13,140 nucleotides of DNA from JAVBUP01 sp031555175 (GTDB lineage: Bacteria > Bacillota_I > Bacilli_A > Erysipelotrichales > Coprobacillaceae), in contig JAVBUP010000075.1 in assembly GCA_031555175.1 (NCBI GenBank), positions 1 to 13,140 on the forward strand, read 5' to 3'. Under the pieces are notes generated by a model. The model did no database searches, was not told the origin of the DNA, and saw nothing but the letters and a program-made list of their open reading frames with translations. The position numbers and the translations under genes were made by a program. Below are positions 1-6,859 of this stretch, one piece after another (position 1 is the first letter of the stretch; each line of letters starts with the position of its first letter).

Positions 1-47
1 AATTCTTTTGTATATTTTTTATTTAAACCGCCTTTTGGTCTTCCCAT
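1..47 (-). CDS. IS3-type transposase OrfA, N-terminal fragment cut by window edge
   Basis: Only the first 15 codons, MGRPKGGLNKKYTKE, lie in the window. The reading continues past position 1. An AGGAG ribosome binding site sits nine bases before the ATG at 47. The MGRPKG-x-N-x(2)-Y/W-T-x-E opening resembles the start of OrfA proteins of IS3/IS150-type elements, which carry a helix-turn-helix and work with OrfB, the DDE transposase, to move the element. This rests on a short peptide, so a free-standing HTH regulator is the main alternative. The gene lies just beyond the 3' end of the khpB operon, where an insertion would do little harm. The inverted repeat at 78-127 may include the element's left end. 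Confidence 0.5.
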   Translation of the reverse strand, partial: MGRPKGGLNKKYTKE

Positions 48-77
48 AATAGTCATCTCCTTTATTTAAGTATATTA

Positions 78-127
78 AAAAGTAGACTACAGTCAAAACT
101 TATTGTTTTTTTTCTGTGTCTACTTTT
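78..127 (-). repeat. Inverted repeat: IS end or khpB-operon terminator
   Basis: AAAAGTAGAC plus ACAG (78-92, with T88 bulged) pairs with CTGT plus GTCTACTTTT (114-127). This gives a 14-bp stem around a 21-base loop. Read on the minus strand it ends in five T's, so it could terminate the khpB-yidC-rnpA-rpmH transcript. Alternatively, the minus-strand sequence starting TGTAGTCTAC at 91 lies 44 bp before the transposase-like ATG and begins with TG. That is where the left terminal repeat of an IS3-type element would be expected. The two readings are compatible. Confidence 0.5.
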
Positions 128-165
128 ATATTACAACTACAATAATAGCTACCTTGATTTAAAGA

Positions 166-807
166 TTAATCTTCTTCATTAATTTCTTCTAATACTTCCT
201 TCTTTTTAGTAGAATCATAAACAATTGTTACAAAACGATTTCTACCTTCTCCACTACTCTCTGTACGAACATAATTCATATTTGTTAAGGCATTATGTAC
301 TACTTTTCTTTCGTCTCCAGACATTGGATCTAGTTTTGCATCAACTCTACTTTTTTGTACGCTACGTCCCACTCTTATTGCTAAAAGCTTGACTTTTTTA
401 TAACGGGCTTCTTTATATCCATTTATATCAATATGGATTTCAAAGCGTTTCTTAAAGTTGTTAGAAGCTGCACCAATTGCAACCATATTAATAGCTTTAA
501 GGATTACTCCACCTTTACCAATTAATATTGAATTATTAGATGTATCTAAGTCTACATGAATTACTTCACCTTCAACTCTTCCAACTACATCGTTATCCAT
601 TTCCATATTAGTAAACAATGTTTGTAAATACTCTACTAAGAAATCTTTTACTGATTCAATAACGTAAGCATTAATTACAACTTTTTTACTAAATAAACTT
701 TTTGTTTCAGATACAACATGATAATATAGATTACTTTCTGCAACTCCAAATTCACTACAAGCTTTCTGTACTGCTTCTTGTTCTGTCTTGCCTGAAAATT
801 CTTTCAT
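166..807 (-). CDS. khpB: RNA-binding protein KhpB (Jag/EloR family)
   Basis: The 213-aa protein has the full Jag layout. A Jag_N domain occupies about residues 1-50. A KH domain follows (about 81-130) with the RNA-contacting loop GKGG at 97-100. A C-terminal R3H domain (about 150-200) carries the defining Arg167-x3-His171 pair. In Gram-positive relatives KhpB pairs with KhpA as a cytoplasmic RNA chaperone that affects cell elongation and division. Its ATG follows the yidC stop codon with no gap (TAAATG), and its ribosome binding site, AAAGGG, lies inside yidC. Translation is therefore probably coupled. The yidC-khpB pairing is the usual one near oriC and supports the call strongly. It is the last gene of the leftward operon. 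Confidence 0.95.
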   Translation of the reverse strand: MKEFSGKTEQEAVQKACSEFGVAESNLYYHVVSETKSLFSKKVVINAYVIESVKDFLVEYLQTLFTNMEMDNDVVGRVEGEVIHVDLDTSNNSILIGKGGVILKAINMVAIGAASNNFKKRFEIHIDINGYKEARYKKVKLLAIRVGRSVQKSRVDAKLDPMSGDERKVVHNALTNMNYVRTESSGEGRNRFVTIVYDSTKKKEVLEEINEED

Positions 808-1689
808 TTATTTACCCTTTTTATCTAGGTAGCTTGTTGGCTTTTTCTTTCCATAACTTGGAATAATAAATTTGTATTGAATAAAGACAGTTCTAACAAA
901 ACCAAATACAGAAGTTGTAACCCAATAAATTGACATTGCAGTTTGCATAGTAAATGCCATCATAACTATCATCGCTAACATTATATAATTCATATTTTTC
1001 ATCATTCCTTGTGGAGCTTTGAAATCAGGATTATATTTTCTTCCTAAAATGTTTGTAATCTCAACTGAAATAAATTGAGTTACTCCTACCAATAAAACTA
1101 AAATAATATATTTAACACCAAAATCCTTAATTGCTTCCGCAGGAATTGCTGAAAGGCTCATTCCTAAGAATCCAGAACCAGCAAATACTGCTTCTATTCT
1201 TTGAATCGCATGCCACATCGCAATCATAATTGGGAACGATAAGAATGGTACTATCATACTTAACCCAAGGCTTACGTTGTTATCCTTATATAATTGTTGT
1301 AGCTCCATTGACATTCTTGTTTGTGAAGCTTGATCTTTACGACCAGAATATTTATCTTGAATTTTCTTAATCTCTGGTTGAATCAAAGTCATCTTTTGTG
1401 ATGAAATTGTTGATTTAATCATGATTGGTAATGTAACCAATGATACAGCAACTGTACCAGCTACAATACCTAATGCATAATTAGATTGCTCACCAACCCA
1501 CAAAATTAATTTTGCAATAGGAATAACAAACAAGAAATCAAACCATCCTGCTGACCATTCCCATGGTGTAGATAATGTTATTGGGCTTTCTATAGCTCCA
1601 GATTCAGTTCTAGCGACAGCACATCCAGCTAAAACTACTAGAAATAAAAGCATTCCAATACGTTTTAAGTTTTTATTACTAATTTTCAT
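808..1689 (-). CDS. yidC: Membrane protein insertase YidC/OxaA (SpoIIIJ type), lipoprotein
   Basis: The 293-aa protein inserts and folds membrane proteins, alone or with SecYEG. A lipoprotein signal (residues 10-23) ends in the lipobox LAGC with Cys23 as the lipid-anchor site, as in Gram-positive YidC. The first core membrane segment (about 73-92) is followed by the cytoplasmic coiled-coil hairpin with QPEIKKIQDKY (about residues 104-114). Further membrane segments follow, then a short lysine-rich tail. The oddity is in the first core segment. The conserved arginine five residues before the proline (R366 in E. coli, R73 in B. subtilis SpoIIIJ) is Ser83 here, before Pro88. That arginine normally lies in the hydrophilic groove. 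The ribosome binding site GAAGGGGAAG lies between rnpA and this ATG. It is the third gene of the leftward operon. Confidence 0.95.
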   Translation of the reverse strand: MKISNKNLKRIGMLLFLVVLAGCAVARTESGAIESPITLSTPWEWSAGWFDFLFVIPIAKLILWVGEQSNYALGIVAGTVAVSLVTLPIMIKSTISSQKMTLIQPEIKKIQDKYSGRKDQASQTRMSMELQQLYKDNNVSLGLSMIVPFLSFPIMIAMWHAIQRIEAVFAGSGFLGMSLSAIPAEAIKDFGVKYIILVLLVGVTQFISVEITNILGRKYNPDFKAPQGMMKNMNYIMLAMIVMMAFTMQTAMSIYWVTTSVFGFVRTVFIQYKFIIPSYGKKKPTSYLDKKGK

Positions 1690-1704
1690 TTTTCTTCCCC
1701 TTCT

Positions 1705-2034
1705 TTAGGATTTAATAATTTTGTTCCATAAGAACTCCAGATCCTTTTTATTGTTATGGAATTCATCATTCAAGAACCCTTGTCTTATAATAACTACAAA
1801 ATCGAAGTTTAGCTCTATGTTAAAAATTTCATCTACCATTTCTCTAACTTGCCTTTTTATCCTGTTTCTCACAACTGCATTTCCCAGTTTCTTACTTACA
1901 GAAATCCCGACTCTCATATGCTGTTTATCATTGTGCTTGTAATACACCACAAACTTTTTGTTAGCTACACTGTGCTTATAATAGATAATTTTTTGAAAAT
2001 CTTCGTTTTTGGTTACTCTAAATTCTTTTTTCAT
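1705..2034 (-). CDS. rnpA: Ribonuclease P protein component
   Basis: This 109-aa basic protein binds the RNase P RNA and helps it cleave 5' leaders from precursor tRNAs. The signature RNRIKRQVRE, the RNR motif contacting the catalytic RNA, is clear and is preceded by VGISVSKKLGNAVV. The N-terminus (MKKEFRVTKNEDFQ) matches the normal start of the family, and length is typical. The ATG at 2034 has no clear Shine-Dalgarno sequence (upstream TATAAG). It sits just after a hairpin and T-tract in the rpmH-rnpA gap, so expression is probably well below that of rpmH. Only 15 bases separate it from yidC. rpmH-rnpA is an almost universal pair. Confidence 0.97.
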   Translation of the reverse strand: MKKEFRVTKNEDFQKIIYYKHSVANKKFVVYYKHNDKQHMRVGISVSKKLGNAVVRNRIKRQVREMVDEIFNIELNFDFVVIIRQGFLNDEFHNNKKDLEFLWNKIIKS

Positions 2035-2043
2035 CTTATACTA

Positions 2044-2070
2044 GAAAAAAAGCCACACAAAAGTGGACTT
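2044..2070 (-). terminator. Intercistronic terminator or attenuator between rpmH and rnpA
   Basis: On the minus strand a hairpin pairs AAG and CCAC (one bulged base) with GTGG and CTT around a six-base loop. A run of seven T's follows. It begins one base after the rpmH stop codon. Since rnpA has no promoter of its own that I can see, this is best read as a partial terminator that lets a fraction of transcripts continue. That would give much L34 and little RNase P protein. Confidence 0.7.
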
Positions 2071-2205
2071 TTAAGCAGATAAAACTTTTCTTCCTTTTAA
2101 ACGACGACGAGCTAAAACTTTTCTCCCGCCAACACTAGACATTCTCGCTCTAAAGCCATGAACTTTTTTGTGTTTTCTTTTATTTGGTTGATATGTTCTT
2201 TTCAT
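2071..2205 (-). CDS. rpmH: 50S ribosomal protein L34
   Basis: This 44-codon gene encodes the very basic L34 of the large ribosomal subunit. The start MKRTYQPNKRKHKKVHGFRAR and the end (RRRLKGRKVLSA) are textbook L34, full length at 44 aa. A strong GGAGGTG ribosome binding site lies about eight bases before the ATG at 2205. It is the first gene of the leftward operon and diverges from dnaA across the origin. A sigma-A-type promoter lies at 2269-2297 and a hairpin terminator directly after the stop codon, which fits its role as the highly expressed leader gene. Confidence 0.98.
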   Translation of the reverse strand: MKRTYQPNKRKHKKVHGFRARMSSVGGRKVLARRRLKGRKVLSA

Positions 2206-2268
2206 ATTTAATTACACCTCCGAATTTTATTAATTTGTTTTTTTATACACAGTAACATATGCTACAAC

Positions 2269-2297
2269 ATTTTATAAAAAAAATCGCAATAAGTCAA
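2269..2297 (-). promoter_or_regulatory. Promoter of the rpmH-rnpA-yidC-khpB operon
   Basis: On the minus strand TTGACT (2297-2292) and TAAAAT (2274-2269) are separated by exactly 17 bases. An A/T tract fills much of the spacer. This is close to the vegetative sigma-A consensus. Transcription would start about 55 bases before the rpmH ATG. Confidence 0.8.
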
Positions 2298-2362
2298 GGA
2301 TTTTCCAATATTTAAACTAAAAAAAAGAATGCTATAAAATCTTTAAAATTTCAGAAAAACAG

Positions 2363-2659
2363 TTATACACATGTGGTTAATTTAGATAAATGCCTATGTG
2401 GATAACTGTGGAAAACTATATTATATTGGTATTAAAAGCAAAAAAGAATAATTGTTTATGTGGATAATATTAAAGATTTGCTAATTTAAGTTGTTTTCCA
2501 CAACTTTCGACATTCATCGACAAATAATCCCCTTTTTAGTATTTTGTAAATATGTGGGAAACTCAAAAAGAGCGTATTGTTTCATTATAATATGTGTGGA
2601 TAACTATGTTTATAACTATTTAGAGTGTGGATAACTCGTTTTTTTAGTAGTTTTCCACA
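2363..2659. other. oriC: Replication origin oriC, upstream DnaA-box array
   Basis: The 515-bp gap between rpmH and dnaA holds a dense array of DnaA-binding 9-mers. Perfect TTATNCACA boxes lie at 2363-2371 (+), 2397-2405 (-), 2459-2467 (-), 2595-2603 (-) and 2626-2634 (-). One-mismatch boxes lie at 2372-2380 (-), 2407-2415 (-), 2494-2502 (+), 2607-2615 (-) and 2651-2659 (+). Several are paired side by side. The layout corresponds to the part of the bipartite B. subtilis origin that lies upstream of dnaA, where DnaA loads and also controls its own gene. Apart from the two promoters noted separately, I see no gene in this gap. Confidence 0.93.
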
Positions 2660-2670
2660 TTTATTTGTTA

Positions 2671-2676
2671 TATAAT
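2671..2676 (+). promoter_or_regulatory. Probable dnaA promoter, -10 element
   Basis: A perfect TATAAT lies 44 bases before the chosen dnaA start. No good -35 is visible at the normal distance. A near-match DnaA box (2651-2659) covers the stretch between the expected -35 and the -10, and two perfect boxes lie just upstream. This fits repression of dnaA by DnaA itself. Confidence 0.55.
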
Positions 2677-2720
2677 TATCATACTAAACTAATATATATT
2701 ATGTGAGAGGGGGAAGATAT

Positions 2721-4061
2721 ATGAATGATAATGAACTCAAAAACTTTTGGGATCTATGTTTAAGTGATATAGCAGGTGAATTAGATGACGAAATTGCCTA
2801 TAATTCCTTCTATAAAGATTCCAGCATAGGACTAATTGATAATGGAGAGGCCACAATTGTAGTTGATAGTGATTTAAAAAAATTGATTTTAGGATCTAAT
2901 TTAGAAATGATTTCTAAAGTAATGAGTAAAGTTGCTGCACAAGATATAAGTTGCCATATAATACTTAATTCTGAATTATTAAAACCAAGCGAAGTTCCTA
3001 TTACTCAATCATATGTGATGTCTGATGATAATATTAATCCTTTATTATCTTTTGAGACTTTTGTTGTTGGTATTTCTAATAGGGAGGCACATTCAGCTAG
3101 TTTAGCCATTGCCATGAATCCTGGTGGATTTTATAATCCTTTATTTGTTTATGGAAACTCTGGATTAGGTAAAACACATTTATTAAATTCTATTGGTAAT
3201 TATATTAAGGATAAGAAAAAAGGACTAAATGTAGTTTTATTGCCATCTGAACAATTTGTTAATGACTATATTAGTGCTACTAAACTAAATAAGATGGATT
3301 CGTTTAACAATAAATATTATAATGCTGATGTTTTATTAGTTGATGATATTCAATTTTTGGCAGGAAAAGAAAAAAATCAAGAGGCATTTTTCCATATTTT
3401 TAATCATTTAGTTAATAATAAAAAGCAAATTGTTCTCACTAGCGATCGTCATCCTGAATCATTAGATAAGTTAGAGAATAGATTAGTTAGTCGTTTCTCT
3501 TCTGGACTTAGTGTAGGAATAGATACACCAGAATTTGAAACTAGTCTTGCTATACTAAAAAAGAAAATTGAACTCAGAAATGTTAATCTCGAATTAATTG
3601 AACCAGATGTACTTAACTATATTGCATCAAAATTTTCAAGTGATGTCAGAAGGTTAGAAGGTGCGGTTAATAGAATTTTGTTTTACTCAATTTCTTTTAA
3701 TACAGGTCAAATTATTGATATGAAATTAGCTTTAGAAGCTTTCACCGATTATGAAGGTATGTCAACTAATGAAAATCTTTCTACAGAAAAGATTAAAAAA
3801 ATAGTTGCTTCTTATTATCATTTATCTACATACCAATTAACTTCTAAATCTCGAACAAATGCTATCGCTGTTGCTAGACATATTGCTATTTATTTATGTA
3901 GGGAGTTATTAGATATTAGCTATGTCAAAATTGGAGAGGAATTTGGCAATAGAGATCACTCAACAATAATGTCTGCTTGTGATAAAGTTAAAAATTTAGT
4001 AGCAACTGATGATAATTATAAAAAAGCACTTAAGGAATTAGAATCAATTTTAAAGTCTTAA
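2721..4061 (+). CDS. dnaA: Chromosomal replication initiator protein DnaA
   Basis: The 446-aa AAA+ ATPase binds the origin boxes, forms a filament and opens the DNA. Domain I (about 1-85) binds partners. Domain III carries Walker A GNSGLGKT (145-152), Walker B LLVDDI (205-210), sensor I (SDRHP, about 241-245), the arginine finger in RLVSRF (Arg258) and sensor II in RRLEGAVNRI (about 310-319). Domain IV ends with the DNA-binding signature around Asp412-His413-Ser414. The Walker A has Asn-Ser where most DnaA proteins have Gly-Val or similar, but the essential Gly, Lys and Thr are kept. ATG 2721 is preferred over an in-frame GTG at 2703 because GAGGGGG sits at the right distance before it and because MNDNELKNFWDLCL matches the family start. 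DnaA boxes flank the gene on both sides. Confidence 0.98.
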   Translation: MNDNELKNFWDLCLSDIAGELDDEIAYNSFYKDSSIGLIDNGEATIVVDSDLKKLILGSNLEMISKVMSKVAAQDISCHIILNSELLKPSEVPITQSYVMSDDNINPLLSFETFVVGISNREAHSASLAIAMNPGGFYNPLFVYGNSGLGKTHLLNSIGNYIKDKKKGLNVVLLPSEQFVNDYISATKLNKMDSFNNKYYNADVLLVDDIQFLAGKEKNQEAFFHIFNHLVNNKKQIVLTSDRHPESLDKLENRLVSRFSSGLSVGIDTPEFETSLAILKKKIELRNVNLELIEPDVLNYIASKFSSDVRRLEGAVNRILFYSISFNTGQIIDMKLALEAFTDYEGMSTNENLSTEKIKKIVASYYHLSTYQLTSKSRTNAIAVARHIAIYLCRELLDISYVKIGEEFGNRDHSTIMSACDKVKNLVATDDNYKKALKELESILKS

Positions 4062-4064
4062 GTA

Positions 4065-4181
4065 TTATCCACAAAAATAAACATTTTATTAACATTATAT
4101 TTATGATAAAATGTTATGGAATAAGGGTTATTATTTGAGTTTTCCACTTATCCACACCCCTTATTATTATTATTACTTATA
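4065..4181 (+). other. oriC: oriC downstream part with DnaA-trio unwinding element
   Basis: Perfect TTATCCACA boxes lie at 4065-4073 and 4148-4156, both on the plus strand. The second is followed directly by CCCC (4157-4160), then TTA repeated five times, CTT and ATA (4161-4181), then more A/T-only sequence. This is the order of the basal unwinding system described in B. subtilis: box, short GC-rich spacer, then triplets reading 3'-(G/A)A(T/A)-5' on the strand that DnaA grips. The first strand opening and helicase loading probably happen here, between dnaA and dnaN. Confidence 0.85.
4104..4112 (+). promoter_or_regulatory. Probable dnaN promoter (extended -10)
   Basis: TGATAAAAT is an extended -10 (TG, one base, then TAAAAT). 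No strong -35 is seen, which is common with extended -10 sites. The transcript would start near 4119 and carry the second DnaA box and the trio element in its 5' untranslated region. dnaN may also be read through from dnaA, as no terminator lies between them. Confidence 0.45.
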
Positions 4182-4216
4182 TTATTAAATAAACATATAT
4201 AAAGGAGGCTTATTAT

Positions 4217-5332
4217 ATGCATATTAAAATTAATAGAAGTTATTTAAATTCAGCTTTAGGAAAAGTATCTAAAGCAGTTTCTTATAAAACACCAATTCCT
4301 GCATTAAGTGGTATTTTATTTAATGTTAAGGAAGATATGTTAGTATTAACAGGAAGTGATTCTGATATTACTATTGTTGAAACTATAAGAAAAAATGAAA
4401 ATAATAACTTAGAAATATATGAAACTGGGTCTATTGTTATTTCTGCTAAATATATTAGTGAGATTGTTAGAAATTTGGATTCTCAAAGTATAGAACTAGA
4501 AATAATTGATGGAACAATGATTACTGTTAAAGGTAATAAATCAAAATTTGATTTAATTGGTATTCCAGCTAGAGATTATCCAAATATAGATTTATCTAAA
4601 AATACGCAACCATTTATAATTCAATCTGATGTATTAAAGAATGCTATTGCTAAAACTATTTTTGCAACATCTGATAAAGAAACGCGACCAATTTTAACTG
4701 GTGTAAATTTTAAAGCACTTGATGGTTTATTAGAATGTGTAGCTACTGATTCATATCGCTTAGCTAAAATAAGGACATCAATTAATAAAGATTTGAGATT
4801 TAATATAACTATTCCAGCAAAATCATTAAATGAGATTGCTAGAATTATTGAGAAAACTGAAGATGTTAATGTATATGTATCAGATCGTAAAGTTATTTTT
4901 GAATTAAATGACTCTTTAGTACAAACAAGATTGATTGATGGAGCTTATCCAGAAACATCTAAATTAATTCCCGCTATGTTTGAAAATACTTTATCAGTAG
5001 ACTCTAGAGATATTTTAAATGCTATTAATAGAGCTAGTTTATTATCTTCTGAAAATAATAATGTTGTTAATCTTGTATTAAATGATAATAGAGTAGTTAT
5101 ATATTCTCGTTCACAAGAAATTGGATCAGCTGAAGAAATATTAGAAGATGCAACATTTGATGGTAAAGGTATTGAAATATCTTTCAGTGCAAAGTATGTA
5201 AATGATGCAATAAAAGCTCTTATGGCTGAAGAAATTGAAATAATGTTTGCTGGTGAAATGAAACCATTTATATTAAAATCTAAAAAAGATGAAAATAATA
5301 CTCAATTAGTTCTTCCAATTAGAACTTTCTAA
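4217..5332 (+). CDS. dnaN: DNA polymerase III beta subunit (sliding clamp)
   Basis: The 371-aa protein forms the ring-shaped dimer that holds the replicative polymerase on DNA. Length fits three clamp domains of about 120 residues. Typical markers are the start MHIKINRSYLNSALGKVSKA, the central ATDSYRLA segment, and the C-terminal LVLPIRTF, which forms part of the pocket used by polymerase and other partners. An AAAGGAGG ribosome binding site precedes the ATG by about nine bases. The gene follows dnaA across the downstream origin part and ends in its own terminator, so it is separated from yaaA-recF-gyrBA. Confidence 0.98.
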   Translation: MHIKINRSYLNSALGKVSKAVSYKTPIPALSGILFNVKEDMLVLTGSDSDITIVETIRKNENNNLEIYETGSIVISAKYISEIVRNLDSQSIELEIIDGTMITVKGNKSKFDLIGIPARDYPNIDLSKNTQPFIIQSDVLKNAIAKTIFATSDKETRPILTGVNFKALDGLLECVATDSYRLAKIRTSINKDLRFNITIPAKSLNEIARIIEKTEDVNVYVSDRKVIFELNDSLVQTRLIDGAYPETSKLIPAMFENTLSVDSRDILNAINRASLLSSENNNVVNLVLNDNRVVIYSRSQEIGSAEEILEDATFDGKGIEISFSAKYVNDAIKALMAEEIEIMFAGEMKPFILKSKKDENNTQLVLPIRTF

Positions 5333-5353
5333 CACTCGAAAGGGTGTTTTTTT
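5331..5353 (+). terminator. Rho-independent terminator of dnaN
   Basis: AACACTC (5331-5337) pairs with GGGTGTT (5342-5348) around a GAAA tetraloop and runs into seven T's. The stem begins within the dnaN stop codon. Confidence 0.9.
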
Positions 5354-5448
5354 ATTTCATTAAAATATATTAAATAGCTTAATACACTATTTATATTGTC
5401 GTATTTTGATATTTTATATTTGTTAATGTTTTTTAATATTTTTTATAA

Positions 5449-5466
5449 AAGCCGTTAAATCGGCTT
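5449..5466. repeat. Short inverted repeat in the dnaN-yaaA gap
   Basis: AAGCCG and CGGCTT form a 6-bp stem with a six-base loop. It stands out as the only GC-rich spot in a very AT-rich 216-bp gap. It has A/T stretches on both sides but no proper T-run, so it is at best a weak terminator. A protein-binding site is possible. The rest of the gap, apart from the dnaN terminator and the yaaA promoter, shows nothing I recognise. Confidence 0.35.
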
Positions 5467-5512
5467 AAAATAACTGTTTTTGAAATAATTATTACTCAAG
5501 GTTAATAATTTA

Positions 5513-5521
5513 TGATATAAT
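5513..5521 (+). promoter_or_regulatory. Promoter of yaaA-recF-gyrB-gyrA (extended -10)
   Basis: TGATATAAT is a perfect extended -10 element lying 27 bases before the yaaA start codon. The -35 region (about 5492-5497, TTACTC) is weak. Together with the dnaN terminator, this suggests that the four downstream genes form their own transcription unit. Confidence 0.65.
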
Positions 5522-5548
5522 TTTACTGAGAAATTGTGAGGTGTTTTT

Positions 5549-5764
5549 ATGATAAGTGTAGAAATTGACACTGAATATATAAAATTAGATTCATTTTTAA
5601 AATATTGTGATGCTGTATCTACTGGTGGAGAAGCAAAAATGGTTATTTTAGATGGACTAGTTTTAGTAAATGGTGAAATAGAGTTAAGAAGAGGAAAAAA
5701 ATTGCGTTCAAATGATATAGTTAAATATGATAATAAAGAATATCAAATTATTGTATGTATATAA
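5549..5764 (+). CDS. yaaA: S4-domain RNA-binding protein YaaA
   Basis: This 71-aa protein consists almost entirely of an S4 RNA-binding domain. The core runs from IKLDSFLKY through GLVLVNGE to RRGKKLRSNDIV. It is the small S4 protein encoded between dnaN and recF in most Bacillota. In B. subtilis it has been linked to large-subunit ribosome assembly, but its exact role is not settled. The start has GAGGTG about six bases upstream. Its last ten bases overlap the start of recF, so the two are probably translationally coupled. Some annotations use yaaA or rlbA, and the symbol should not be confused with the unrelated peroxide-response YaaA of E. coli. Confidence 0.9.
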   Translation: MISVEIDTEYIKLDSFLKYCDAVSTGGEAKMVILDGLVLVNGEIELRRGKKLRSNDIVKYDNKEYQIIVCI

Positions 5765-6849
5765 AAAAATTAGAATTAACTAATTTTAAAAATTATGAAT
5801 ATTTGAATATTGATTTTGATCCAAATATTAATATATTTATTGGTAAAAATGCCCAAGGAAAGACCAATTTATTAGAATCTGTTTATTTTTTATCTTTAAT
5901 AAGATCTTTTAAAAATTATGGCATTAAGGAAGTTATTATGTTTGATAAAGAATTTTCTAAGTTAAATGCTATTGTTTTGGCAAATGATTCATTTCATGAA
6001 TTGGAATTAGTTTTAAATGAAAACGGTAAAAAAGCATCTGTAGATAGAAAAGATATTCGCAAGAGTAGTGATTTTATTGGAATTCTTAATGCAGTTTTAT
6101 TTACGCCAGATGATCTTAATTTAATAAAGGGTTATCCAGCAGAGAGAAGAAATTTTATAGATATTGAGTTATGTAAAATATCTCCGGCTTATTTATTTAA
6201 TTTTAATAAGTATTATAAATTATTGAAAGAAAGAAATAAATATTTAAAGATATTAAATAATAAACATATTTCTCATGATGATTATTTGGATGTTTTAACA
6301 GAACAAATGGCTAATTTGCAAATGCTTATTATTAAAAAAAGAAAAGAATTTTTAATAAGAATTAATGATAAAGCTAATTTAATTTATAAATTTATTGCGG
6401 ATAATGATGAAAATATAGAATTAGAATATAAGAATAGTTTTCATCTTGAAAATATTACATATGAAGAAATAATGAATAAATATCAAGAAAATGTTGAGAA
6501 AGATATTAGAAAAGTTAATACATCATATGGGATACACAAAGATGATATTAAAATATTTATAAATGGGAAAGATGCTAACTTGTTTGGATCGCAAGGTCAA
6601 CAACGAACAATTGTGTTAGCATTAAAAATAGCACTTATTGAGATTATTAAAGAAGAGATTGGGGAGTATCCAGTGTTGCTTCTTGATGATGTGCTATCAG
6701 AACTAGATGATAGTAGAAAAACAATGTTACTTAACATTATTGATGGTAAGATACAAACACTCATTACTACTACATCAATTGATGGTATTAAACATAATAC
6801 CATTAGTAAAGCTAAGAAGTTTATTATTGAAAATGGAAAGATTATATAG
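5755..6849 (+). CDS. recF: DNA replication and repair protein RecF
   Basis: The 364-aa SMC-like ATPase works with RecO and RecR to load RecA at single-strand gaps and stalled forks. Walker A is GKNAQGKT (30-37). The ABC-type signature GSQGQQRT begins at 278, and Walker B with the catalytic acid is LLLDDVLSELD (Asp311-Asp312). A long helical middle section links the two halves. The start MYIKKLELTNFKNY is typical. The ATG lies inside the end of yaaA in another frame and has no clear ribosome binding site of its own, so it probably depends on yaaA translation. gyrB follows after ten bases. Position and motifs leave little doubt. Confidence 0.97.
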   Translation: MYIKKLELTNFKNYEYLNIDFDPNINIFIGKNAQGKTNLLESVYFLSLIRSFKNYGIKEVIMFDKEFSKLNAIVLANDSFHELELVLNENGKKASVDRKDIRKSSDFIGILNAVLFTPDDLNLIKGYPAERRNFIDIELCKISPAYLFNFNKYYKLLKERNKYLKILNNKHISHDDYLDVLTEQMANLQMLIIKKRKEFLIRINDKANLIYKFIADNDENIELEYKNSFHLENITYEEIMNKYQENVEKDIRKVNTSYGIHKDDIKIFINGKDANLFGSQGQQRTIVLALKIALIEIIKEEIGEYPVLLLDDVLSELDDSRKTMLLNIIDGKIQTLITTTSIDGIKHNTISKAKKFIIENGKII

Positions 6850-6859
6850 GAGGGGTATC

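Noticed and set aside
1721..2082. Plus-strand open frames opposite rnpA
   Set aside because: They are antisense shadows of a conserved gene, with low-complexity hydrophobic translations and no ribosome binding site.
2553..2561. TGTGGGAAA as a further DnaA box
   Set aside because: It has two mismatches to the consensus and was left out of the box list as too weak.
2703..2720. Upstream GTG start that would add six residues (MRGGRY) to DnaA
   Set aside because: The added codons are the ribosome binding site itself (GAGGGGG), and DnaA proteins start at the MNDNELKNFW-type sequence from 2721.
6707..6859. 51-residue N-terminal extension of GyrB inside recF
   Set aside because: It overlaps the conserved end of recF in another frame. 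A strong AGGAGGGG sits before ATG 6860, where the family start occurs.
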